Source: Undibacterium sp.
Lineage (GTDB): Bacteria; Pseudomonadota; Gammaproteobacteria; Burkholderiales; Burkholderiaceae_D
Assembly: GCA_019752975.1 (NCBI GenBank)
Contig: JAIELM010000211.1
Coordinates: 1 to 9,867 of the forward strand
Direction of reading: 5' to 3'
Length of the DNA stretch: 9,867 nucleotides
Shown: positions 1 through 5,820 of the stretch, piece after piece
Layout: every line of letters begins with the position of its first letter
Position numbering within the stretch: the stretch's first letter is position 1
Program-made: the position numbers and the translations under genes
Notes under the pieces: model-generated
Database searches by the model: none
Seen by the model: the letters and a program-made list of their open reading frames with translations, nothing else
Told to the model about the DNA's origin: nothing

Positions 1-825
1 GAAGTTACCAGAGGGAACAGTGAAAGAGACTTGCTGTTCGTTGCTACTGGTGGCCGCCAAATAACCGCGGAAGTAATACACCACTTGTGCTACCACGCGT
101 GCCCAATTGATGGAATTAACTGTGCCGATTTTTTGTTTAGTTTTAAATTCCAAATCATTGGAGACGGCCTTGACCATATCTTGGCAATCATCGAATACAC
201 CCTCAACCGCAATATTAAAAATATTGGGATCTTGCAGGCTAAACATTTGCGCGGTTTGGAAGGCGCTCATTTTTTTGTGTGGCGACAGCATGAAGACACG
301 TATGCCTTTTTTTCCGCGCATGGCGTATTCGGCTGCGCTGCCAGTATCGCCTGAAGTGGCACCAAAAATATTTAACTCGGCTGAATTTTTCGTTAAAGTG
401 TATTCAAACAAATTACCCAATAACTGCATCGCCATATCTTTAAAGGCCAGCGTTGGTCCATTGGATAGCGCTTGCAAAATAAGATGATGACCATCTTGCT
501 TATGCAGTGTGCGCAGCGGCGTGATGTCTTGTGCTACATCACCTTCGCGTCCATTTTTATAGACTTGGGCAGTATACGTTTGATCGCAAATCGTCTTTAA
601 ATCCTCATCCGGTATATCGGTTGCGAATTTCTTGAGAACTTGAAAGGCCAAATCAGCATAACTCAACTGACGCCAAGTATTCAATTCCTCATTTGAGACC
701 TGCGGGTAAGTTTTAGGCAGATACAAACCGCCATCGGGAGCTAAGCCTCCCAAGAGAATTTCAGAAAATTGAACTGGTGCTGAGGTATTGTCGGCTGCGT
801 AGCCACGAGTTGAAACGTAGTGCAT
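1..825 (-). CDS. thrC: Threonine synthase, N-terminal 275 residues (3' end outside window)
   Basis: Pyridoxal-phosphate (PLP) enzyme that converts O-phospho-L-homoserine to L-threonine, the last step of threonine synthesis, in the cytosol. The visible 275 residues open with MHYVSTRG, the usual start of bacterial ThrC, then LLGGLAPDGGLYLP near residues 24-37. The PLP lysine lies in NGPTLAFKDMAMQLLG (Lys129), and the phosphate-binding loop TSGDTGS is at 157-163. The frame is still open at the window edge (ending SGNF); relatives have roughly 470-480 residues, so about 200 are missing. The start at 825 was chosen because homologs begin there, although the frame stays open upstream to about 930 with another ATG at 903. 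No clear Shine-Dalgarno sequence precedes 825. The regulator gene lies 190 bp upstream on the same strand. Homoserine dehydrogenase (hom), a frequent upstream partner, is not present there. Confidence 0.95.
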   Translation of the reverse strand, partial: MHYVSTRGYAADNTSAPVQFSEILLGGLAPDGGLYLPKTYPQVSNEELNTWRQLSYADLAFQVLKKFATDIPDEDLKTICDQTYTAQVYKNGREGDVAQDITPLRTLHKQDGHHLILQALSNGPTLAFKDMAMQLLGNLFEYTLTKNSAELNIFGATSGDTGSAAEYAMRGKKGIRVFMLSPHKKMSAFQTAQMFSLQDPNIFNIAVEGVFDDCQDMVKAVSNDLEFKTKQKIGTVNSINWARVVAQVVYYFRGYLAATSSNEQQVSFTVPSGNF

Positions 826-893
826 GATTGGGTCAGTCAATGGGATCAGTAGTGAGTCAGTAAGTATGAAGTCTATCCTGAGCAATGTCCATT

Positions 894-925
894 CGGTCGC
901 CATAACCGCGTAAGCGGAAATCCAG
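894..925 (-). repeat. Degenerate copy of a dRS3-like intergenic hairpin repeat
   Basis: On the minus strand this reads CTGGATTTCCGC, then a short loop, then CGCGGTTATGGCGACCG. It resembles the common proteobacterial intergenic repeat of the form CTGGATTCCCGC-loop-GCGGGAATGACG, with several mismatches. The inner CCGC/GCGG stem with a four-base loop is intact. A related unit, with a better stem, occurs at 3171-3204. It sits in the thrC leader. The family assignment is from recall of the pattern and is tentative. Confidence 0.35.
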
Positions 926-1001
926 CGCCTTTACCAAACCGTGTATTAGACGGCAAAAAACAAAGCGCTTTACTCATGGTAATGCATCAGAAATTTGTTC
1001 G

Positions 1002-1030
1002 ATTATAACACTCACTTAACGATGTATCAC
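1002..1030 (-). promoter_or_regulatory. Candidate sigma-70 promoter for thrC
   Basis: On the minus strand a perfect TATAAT (1007 down to 1002) is preceded by a 17-bp spacer and GTGATA (1030 down to 1025, 4 of 6 matches to TTGACA). The -35 box overlaps the last codons of the regulator gene. Transcription would start near 995, giving thrC an unusually long leader of about 170 nt. The prediction rests on hexamer match only. Confidence 0.45.
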
Positions 1031-1594
1031 CACCATCAAAGCCTTGGCTTCGGTCTTACCCACATTTCTAATTGCGTGAAAGCGATCAGCTTCATAACGT
1101 GCCGTACCGCCGATTTTAAGTTTCTTCTTGGCTCCATCCACTTCCACTTCTACACTGCCATGCATCAAAGTTAAGTGCTCAGTAGCGCCCGGATCATGTG
1201 GATTAGAGACTAAGGCACCACCTGCCGCGAGGGTCAACTCATACCATTCAAAGCGTCCAGCCAATTCCATAGGGCCTAAAATTTTTAACACATAGCCGGC
1301 GTGCTCGCCCGGTAGAGTTGGCGTTTCGTGCGGTTCCAGCATGCGAATGGCATCACGCTTGGGCGCTTCTGAAGACAATAACTCCGCCATACCAATACCT
1401 AATGCATTCGCGAGACGCCAAGCGACAGCGATGGTTGGATTGGCTTTTTCTCTTTCAATTTGCGACAACATTGATTTAGAAACACCAGCGGTACGCGATA
1501 AATCTTCTAAAGTTAAACCGCGCTCTAGGCGCAATCTTTGTAAAGTTGCACCTACCTCGGGTGGTGTCGGGGGAGCGGCAATCACTTTTTTCAT
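1016..1594 (-). CDS. XRE-family transcriptional regulator with C-terminal cupin sensor domain
   Basis: A 192-residue DNA-binding regulator. Residues about 14-71 form a Cro/CI helix-turn-helix: LRLERGLTLEDLSRTAGVSK supplies the first helices, SMLSQIEREKANPT the recognition helix and following turn. Residues about 100-190 form a single cupin barrel with GATEHLTLMHGSVEVEVDG and a second motif around RFHAIRN; His133, Glu139, His140 and His173 are candidate metal or ligand contacts. This HTH-cupin architecture is shared with regulators such as PuuR and SutR, where the cupin senses a small molecule. The gene is divergent from kbl-tdh-sdaA and precedes thrC on its own strand. From this I infer that it controls threonine or serine breakdown and possibly itself; the ligand is unknown. 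A palindrome at 1627-1668 in the divergent interval is its likely binding site. The start has only a weak AGAGA-type ribosome site. Confidence 0.9.
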   Translation of the reverse strand: MKKVIAAPPTPPEVGATLQRLRLERGLTLEDLSRTAGVSKSMLSQIEREKANPTIAVAWRLANALGIGMAELLSSEAPKRDAIRMLEPHETPTLPGEHAGYVLKILGPMELAGRFEWYELTLAAGGALVSNPHDPGATEHLTLMHGSVEVEVDGAKKKLKIGGTARYEADRFHAIRNVGKTEAKALMVVIHR

Positions 1595-1626
1595 ATTTTC
1601 TCTTGCAAAGGGTGGGCGATATAGAT

Positions 1627-1668
1627 AATATCCACTATATCGAACTTTAGTTCACTATAATGGATATT
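1627..1668. promoter_or_regulatory. 42-bp palindromic operator with overlapping -10 hexamers (regulator/kbl control region)
   Basis: Two 20-bp arms (left AATATCCACTATATCGAACT at 1627-1646; right arm 1649-1668) flank a TT centre. The right arm, reverse-complemented, matches the left at 17 of 20 positions by hand count. Each arm carries CACTATA. A perfect TATAAT (1656-1661) in the right arm reads toward kbl, and TATAGT (1639 down to 1634) in the left arm reads toward the regulator gene. Both have poor -35 boxes. A protein bound here would cover both start sites, as expected for autoregulation plus control of the divergent kbl operon. That the XRE-cupin protein is the binder is an inference from position. 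Confidence 0.65.
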
Positions 1669-1704
1669 TTTAAAAGTACAAAATACCCTAGATTTTTTTA
1701 TTCA

Positions 1705-1804
1705 CGACTTACGCAAAATTGCGCTGACTAGGCGTGGAGCCGCAGCCAGCACTTTGTACCACAAGGCGAACACAACAACGCTAGCGTCGGTTTTGTGTAA
1801 GTCC
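1705..1804 (+). mobile_element. MITE-like element, copy A, in the kbl leader
   Basis: About 100 bp bounded by inverted ends GACTTACGCAAAA (from 1706) and TTTTGTGTAAGTC (to 1803). It aligns to the reverse complement of 4245-4345 with 84 of 101 columns identical by hand count, so it is a dispersed repeat in opposite orientation to that copy. It carries no coding capacity, so it would be non-autonomous; the parent transposon is not in the window. No convincing target duplication is seen. It lies between the putative kbl start of transcription and the kbl ribosome site, so it would be part of the kbl mRNA leader and could fold into a hairpin. Confidence 0.7.
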
Positions 1805-1839
1805 CACATGAAATACATCATACCAGAAGCCTACTATTT

Positions 1840-1843
1840 GGAG
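1840..1843 (+). promoter_or_regulatory. Ribosome binding site of kbl (decides start at 1850)
   Basis: GGAG six bases before the ATG at 1850. It supports that start over the ATG at 1754 in the same frame, which would place its first codons inside the repeat at 1705-1804. Confidence 0.75.
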
Positions 1844-1849
1844 ACCGCC

Positions 1850-3052
1850 ATGACTAACACTAAACGAAATGCGTTTTTTTCTGCTCTTGCCAATAATCTC
1901 GATGGCCTGCGTGAACAAGGTCTGTATAAAAATGAGCGAGTCATTGCTTCACGTCAAGGGGCATTGGTCACTTGCGATGATGGACGCGAACTCATCAATT
2001 TATGTGCCAATAATTATTTGGGACTCTCAGGCGATGAAGCGACAGTACAAGCCTCAATCGCCGCCACCGAACAGTATGGCTACGGTCTCTCGTCTGTCCG
2101 CTTTATCTGCGGTACACAAACAGTACACAAACAATTGGAAAAAGCCATCGCCGACTTCTTAGGCATGGAAGATTGCATTTTGTATGCGGCCGCATTTGAT
2201 GCTAATGGCGGCGTGTTTGAGCCTTTATTTGATGACAATGATGCGATTATTTCTGATGCGCTTAATCACGCGTCCATCATAGACGGAGTGCGCTTGTGCA
2301 AAGCGGCGCGCCTACGCTATGTGCACAATGACATGGCGGATTTGGAAATTCAACTCCAAAATTCACAAGACAAACGTCAGCGTATTATCGTCACAGACGG
2401 TGCGTTCTCTATGGATGGCACGATAGCGCAATTAGATAGAATTTGCGAACTAGCCGACAAATATGATGCTCTCGTCATGATAGACGAATGCCATGCCTCA
2501 GGCTTTTTAGGTAAAACCGGACGTGGCACTCATGAACATCATAACGTCATGGGTCGCGTCGATATCATCACTGGCACACTAGGCAAAGCACTGGGTGGCG
2601 CAATGGGTGGCTTCACCGCAGCACGCAAAGAAGTGATCGACACTTTACGCCAAAAATCCCGCCCTTATTTATTCTCCAATACCTTAGCACCATCTATTGC
2701 CGGCGCCTCTTTGTCGGTGTTAGCGCGCCTATCCAAGTCCACAGAATTACGTGATCGCTTGCACGACAATACCGCCTTCTTCCGCCGAGAAATTGAAGCA
2801 CTAGGATTCACGATTAAACCCGGCACACATCCAGTCGTCCCGGTCATGTTATTTGATGCACCAATAGCGCAAAAATTTGCAGCACGCATGTATGAATTGG
2901 GGGTCTTAGTCACCGGTTTCTTTTACCCCGTAGTGCCGATGGGGCAAGCACGGGTGCGCGTGCAATTATCGGCGGCGCATAGCAAAGAACAATTGCAAAC
3001 GGCGTTGCTAGCCTTTGCACAAGCGGGACGAGAATTGGGATTGATTAAATAA
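1850..3052 (+). CDS. kbl: 2-amino-3-ketobutyrate coenzyme A ligase (glycine C-acetyltransferase)
   Basis: PLP enzyme of the alpha-oxoamine synthase family (EC 2.3.1.29). It cleaves 2-amino-3-oxobutyrate, the unstable product of threonine dehydrogenase, with CoA to give glycine and acetyl-CoA. The 400 residues from 1850 match the usual length (E. coli Kbl has 398). Visible active-site features: the PLP lysine in TGTLGKALGG (Lys246), IDECHASGFLG with Asp212 and His215, DALNHASIIDG with His140, and VTDGAFSMDG with Ser187. The start at 1850 (MTNTKRNAFF) has a GGAG ribosome site and fits homologs; the 32 codons available upstream (from 1754) look unrelated to the family and are left out. It is the first gene of a plus-strand series kbl-tdh-sdaA, divergent from the XRE-cupin regulator. 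The next gene starts 209 bp later because a 175-bp repeat fills the gap. Confidence 0.97.
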   Translation: MTNTKRNAFFSALANNLDGLREQGLYKNERVIASRQGALVTCDDGRELINLCANNYLGLSGDEATVQASIAATEQYGYGLSSVRFICGTQTVHKQLEKAIADFLGMEDCILYAAAFDANGGVFEPLFDDNDAIISDALNHASIIDGVRLCKAARLRYVHNDMADLEIQLQNSQDKRQRIIVTDGAFSMDGTIAQLDRICELADKYDALVMIDECHASGFLGKTGRGTHEHHNVMGRVDIITGTLGKALGGAMGGFTAARKEVIDTLRQKSRPYLFSNTLAPSIAGASLSVLARLSKSTELRDRLHDNTAFFRREIEALGFTIKPGTHPVVPVMLFDAPIAQKFAARMYELGVLVTGFFYPVVPMGQARVRVQLSAAHSKEQLQTALLAFAQAGRELGLIK

Positions 3053-3054
3053 GA

Positions 3055-3229
3055 GTAATTATTCAGCCCGCTATGACGAGGTTGAATTTTCAAAGTACGC
3101 CACCCTATTTTATGTCATTCGCTAGGGTTTAATCGTGAATCCAGTGGCGTCCGTTGCTGAACAAAAGTCCCTAGATTCCCGCTAAAAACATGCGGGAAAG
3201 ACGGCTTACATAGGGTGCTGAATAATTAC
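3055..3229. repeat. 175-bp inverted-repeat element filling the kbl-tdh gap
   Basis: A perfect 13-bp inverted repeat, GTAATTATTCAGC (3055-3067) and GCTGAATAATTAC (3217-3229), bounds the stretch, and the match continues inward to CTATG after a three-base mismatch patch. It begins two bases after the kbl stop codon. Because TAATTA is itself palindromic, the true element may be TTCAGC...GCTGAA (3062-3222) flanked by a 6-bp duplication TAATTA. It has no coding capacity. It is unrelated in its ends to the repeats at 1705-1804 and 4245-4345. It encloses a dRS3-like hairpin at 3171-3204. Confidence 0.55.
3171..3204 (+). repeat. dRS3-like hairpin inside the kbl-tdh element
   Basis: TTCCCGC (3176-3182) and GCGGGAA (3192-3198) form a 7-bp stem with a 9-base loop, embedded in CTAGATTCCCGC...GCGGGAAAGACGG. 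The pattern resembles the widespread ATTCCC...GGGAAT class of intergenic repeats. There is no following T-run, so it is not a standard intrinsic terminator, although it could slow or stabilise the kbl-tdh transcript. Confidence 0.45.
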
Positions 3230-3261
3230 GTAACAAGGCCATTAAACATTTAGGAAATATC

Positions 3262-4206
3262 ATGGAAAGAATTTTAGTCATAGGGGCAAACGGTCAAATC
3301 GGTAGCGAATTGGTTGATGCCTTAGCCGCCCAACATGGCGCTAGCAATGTCATTGCCGCCGACATTAGCCCCACCAGTTTATATGCAGCCCAACATTATG
3401 AAGTGGTGGACGTATTAGACGTCGATCGCTTAGCGCAAGTCACTGAACAATATCAAATCACCCAGGTATATCAACTCGCCGCACTACTCTCGGCTACTGG
3501 TGAAAAAGCACCGTTAAAGGCCTGGACGTTGAACATGGACGGCTTACTCAATATACTGGAATTGGCCCGCATTCGTGGCGAAGCGGGTAAGCCTTTGAAA
3601 GTATTTTGGCCATCGTCGATTGCTGCCTTTGGTCCAAACACCCAAGCCATTAACACACCTCAATACGCGGTAATGGATCCCAATACGATTTACGGTATTA
3701 GTAAATTGGCTGGTGAGCGCCTGTGCGAATACTACTTCCAAAAATATGGTGTAGACGTACGTTCAATACGCTACCCCGGCATCATTAGTTATAAGTCGCC
3801 TCCGGGCGGTGGCACTACTGACTACGCTATCGCTATTTTCCATTCTGCGTTAAAAGGTGAAGTGTATTCCTGCTTCCTAGAAGCACAAACCTCACTCCCG
3901 ATGATCTATATGCCGGATGCGATTCGTGCCACCGTCAGCTTAATGGATGCGCCAGCTGAAAAAATTAAAATTCGCTCATCATACAATGTAAGTGGTATGA
4001 GCTTTAACCCACAAGAATTGACAAGTGAAATTACTAAAAGTTTGCCAAACTTTCAGGTACACTACGCGCCAGATAGCCGCCAAGCAATTGCTGCAAGTTG
4101 GCCGCAAAGTCTCGCCGACGAGACTGCACGCGACGATTGGGGATGGCAGGCAGAAGTTAATTTAGCCAGCATGGTAGTAGACATGCTGAAAAATGTGCGC
4201 GTCTAG
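3262..4206 (+). CDS. tdh: L-threonine 3-dehydrogenase, SDR (NAD-dependent epimerase-like) type
   Basis: Oxidises L-threonine to 2-amino-3-oxobutyrate with NAD+ (EC 1.1.1.103), supplying the substrate of Kbl. The 314 residues form an extended short-chain dehydrogenase fold: nucleotide loop GANGQIG at 8-14, acidic Asp34 at the end of the second strand (favours NAD over NADP), catalytic Ser118/Ser119 in WPSSIAAFG, and Tyr144 with Lys148 in YGISK. The sequence MDPNTIYGISKLAGE and the RYPGIISYKSPPGGGTTDYA stretch (about 170-189) are characteristic of this branch, known from Cupriavidus necator, Flavobacterium and animals. It is unrelated to the zinc-dependent Tdh of E. coli. An AGGA ribosome site lies six bases before the ATG at 3262. 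A generic sugar-nucleotide epimerase is less likely because of the adjacent kbl and the specific motifs. Distance to sdaA is 174 bp, mostly occupied by a repeat. Confidence 0.94.
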   Translation: MERILVIGANGQIGSELVDALAAQHGASNVIAADISPTSLYAAQHYEVVDVLDVDRLAQVTEQYQITQVYQLAALLSATGEKAPLKAWTLNMDGLLNILELARIRGEAGKPLKVFWPSSIAAFGPNTQAINTPQYAVMDPNTIYGISKLAGERLCEYYFQKYGVDVRSIRYPGIISYKSPPGGGTTDYAIAIFHSALKGEVYSCFLEAQTSLPMIYMPDAIRATVSLMDAPAEKIKIRSSYNVSGMSFNPQELTSEITKSLPNFQVHYAPDSRQAIAASWPQSLADETARDDWGWQAEVNLASMVVDMLKNVRV

Positions 4207-4244
4207 ACTGATGATCAAGACAGAGAAAGGCGGCATAACAATTG

Positions 4245-4345
4245 GGACTTACGCAAAACAGACGCTGGCGTTGTTGCTATCGCCTTGTCGTACTAAAGTA
4301 CTGCCTTCGGCTTTGCGTCTAGCCAGCGCAATTTTGCGTAAGTCC
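4245..4345 (-). mobile_element. MITE-like element, copy B, between tdh and sdaA
   Basis: A 101-bp element with perfect 14-bp terminal inverted repeats GGACTTACGCAAAA (4245-4258) and TTTTGCGTAAGTCC (4332-4345); with a one-base gap the similarity of the ends extends to CGCTGGC. The centre holds a small GTAC-TAAA-GTAC hairpin. The 7-mer TAACAAT occurs just outside both ends (4236-4242 and 4346-4352), which looks like a target-site duplication, with two extra bases on the left. It is the better-preserved copy of the family also seen at 1705-1804, in reverse orientation. It has no coding capacity and its parent transposon is unknown. Confidence 0.75.
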
Positions 4346-4347
4346 TA

Positions 4348-4359
4348 ACAATATATTGT
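4348..4359. promoter_or_regulatory. Perfect 12-bp palindrome upstream of sdaA
   Basis: ACAATATATTGT is fully self-complementary and lies 21 bp before the sdaA start, directly at the right end of the repeat at 4245-4345. It could be an operator or part of an AT-rich promoter, since TATATT is inside it. Half of it coincides with the putative target duplication TAACAAT, so chance is also possible. It does not resemble the palindrome upstream of kbl. Confidence 0.25.
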
Positions 4360-4380
4360 AAAACCAAATAAGGAAATTTT

Positions 4381-5763
4381 ATGGACATGCGCGTATTTGA
4401 TTTATTTAAGATAGGTGTAGGTCCATCGAGTTCCCATACTGTGGGACCAATGTTGGCGGCGCGTCGGTTTTTGCTCGAATGCCCCAACTTAGCTCAAGCA
4501 CAGCAAGTTCAAGTGGCATTATATGGTTCACTGGCATTAACCGGGCTGGGCCATGCGACCGACAAAGCCGTTTTACTTGGCCTTATGGGCGAGACACCGC
4601 AAGATGTAGCACCTGAAACCGTCGATGACAAACTCAGCGAACTAGCTACTAGCGGCGTAATGCGACTCTTAGGTCAAACTGAGATCGCGTTTGATATTTT
4701 AGATGACGTACTTTGGTACAAAAAAGAAGTCTTACCAGGTCACCCAAATGGCTTACGCTTCACACTAAAGTATCAGGACGGCTCTACCCATCATCAAACA
4801 TTTTATTCTACTGGTGGTGGATTCATTTACACCGAAGAAGAGTTAGCCAGTAATAGCAACGCAGTTCCCACCCCAAAAGTAAGCATTCCCTACCCTTTTG
4901 CCACCATGGCCGAATTACTCGCACACGGCCAACGCACTGGGCTGAGCTTGGCACAAATGCTGCGGGCAAATGAATTATGCCATTGTAGTGAAACCGAATT
5001 AGATGCTGGGCTAGATAAAATTTGGGCAGTAATGAGCCAGTGCATTGATCGCGGTTTACTCATTACGGGTGAATTGCCGGGTGGCTTGCATGTGCAAAGG
5101 CGCGCCGCCAAACTCTGGCTTACTGCCAACGAAACCACCAATACCTTACCACACGATGGCATGCATAAAGTCAGCCTATATGCCATGGCGGTGAATGAAG
5201 AAAATGCAGCAGGCGGTCGGGTAGTAACCGCGCCGACCAATGGCGCAGCGGGAATCATCCCCGCCATCATCAAGTACTATTCACAAGATTGCAAACCCAC
5301 TCAGCCGGTAGAGGGAATACGCCAATTTATGCTAGTTGCCGCCGCCATCGGCATGTTATGCAAAACCAATGCCTCAATCTCGGGCGCAGAAATCGGTTGC
5401 CAAGGCGAAGTTGGCGTAGCTTGTGCTATGGCCGCAGCGGGACTGACCGCTGCCTTAGGTGGCAGCAATGAGCAAGTAGAATCGGCTGCGGAAATCGGTA
5501 TCGAACATCACCTAGGTATGACTTGCGATCCTATCGGCGGCCTCGTGCAAATCCCCTGCATAGAACGCAATGGCATGGGTGCAGTCAAAGCGATTACGGC
5601 TGCATCGCTCGCATTAAAAAGCGATGGCAAGCATCACGTCACACTAGACCAAGCCATAGAAACTATGCGGGTAACGGGTGGCGATATGCAGGCGAAGTAC
5701 AAAGAAACCTCTCTAGGCGGCTTGGCGATACATGTGGTAACGGTGAACCACGCTGCTTGTTAG
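4381..5763 (+). CDS. sdaA: L-serine dehydratase, iron-sulfur dependent, single-chain type
   Basis: Deaminates L-serine to pyruvate and ammonia using a [4Fe-4S] cluster (EC 4.3.1.17), in the cytosol. At 460 residues it is close to E. coli SdaA. The N-terminal domain (about 1-160) starts with FDLFKIGVGPSSSHTVGP, the serine dehydratase beta signature. The catalytic domain (about 185-455) has VVTAPTNGAAGIIPA, ISGAEIGCQGEVGVACAM and HHLGMTCDPIGGLVQIPCIERN. Cys340, Cys382 and Cys393 keep the spacing of the three cluster cysteines of the Legionella enzyme. The protein ends in Cys460, fitting the tail cysteine that in that enzyme enters the active site as fourth ligand. An AAGGAA ribosome site lies six bases upstream of the ATG. 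It follows tdh on the same strand and would complete conversion of threonine-derived serine to pyruvate; SHMT and glycine cleavage genes are not in the window. It is convergent with the algR-like gene. Confidence 0.96.
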   Translation: MDMRVFDLFKIGVGPSSSHTVGPMLAARRFLLECPNLAQAQQVQVALYGSLALTGLGHATDKAVLLGLMGETPQDVAPETVDDKLSELATSGVMRLLGQTEIAFDILDDVLWYKKEVLPGHPNGLRFTLKYQDGSTHHQTFYSTGGGFIYTEEELASNSNAVPTPKVSIPYPFATMAELLAHGQRTGLSLAQMLRANELCHCSETELDAGLDKIWAVMSQCIDRGLLITGELPGGLHVQRRAAKLWLTANETTNTLPHDGMHKVSLYAMAVNEENAAGGRVVTAPTNGAAGIIPAIIKYYSQDCKPTQPVEGIRQFMLVAAAIGMLCKTNASISGAEIGCQGEVGVACAMAAAGLTAALGGSNEQVESAAEIGIEHHLGMTCDPIGGLVQIPCIERNGMGAVKAITAASLALKSDGKHHVTLDQAIETMRVTGGDMQAKYKETSLGGLAIHVVTVNHAAC

Positions 5764-5776
5764 GTGTAGTAGTTGC

Positions 5777-5799
5777 GACCAGACTCTGCCATTCTGGTC
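5777..5799. terminator. Hairpin between convergent sdaA and algR-like genes
   Basis: GACCAGA (5777-5783) and TCTGGTC (5793-5799) form a 7-bp perfect stem with a 9-base loop, 13 bp past the sdaA stop, in the 57-bp gap between two convergent genes. Location suggests a shared bidirectional terminator. There is no T-run on either side, so intrinsic termination would be weak. Confidence 0.35.
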
Positions 5800-5820
5800 T
5801 ATCCATCCAAAATACGAGCT

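Noticed and set aside
31..487. Plus-strand reading frames of 107 and 126 codons at the left edge
   Set aside because: They lie antisense to thrC, whose translation shows clear conserved motifs; no recognisable protein in either.
901..903. Upstream in-frame ATG as the thrC start
   Set aside because: Homologs begin at the MHYVSTRG position (825), and the 26 extra residues do not look like the family.
1669..1704. T-rich run near 1692-1701 as a terminator
   Set aside because: No stem of useful length lies directly before the T-run, and its position upstream of kbl makes no sense for a terminator.
1754..1849. Extended N-terminus of Kbl from an ATG at 1754
   Set aside because: The first codons lie in the repeat, the residues do not look like Kbl, and the ATG at 1850 has a proper ribosome site.
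4890..5273. Minus-strand 127-codon frame
   Set aside because: It is antisense within sdaA and has no recognisable domain.
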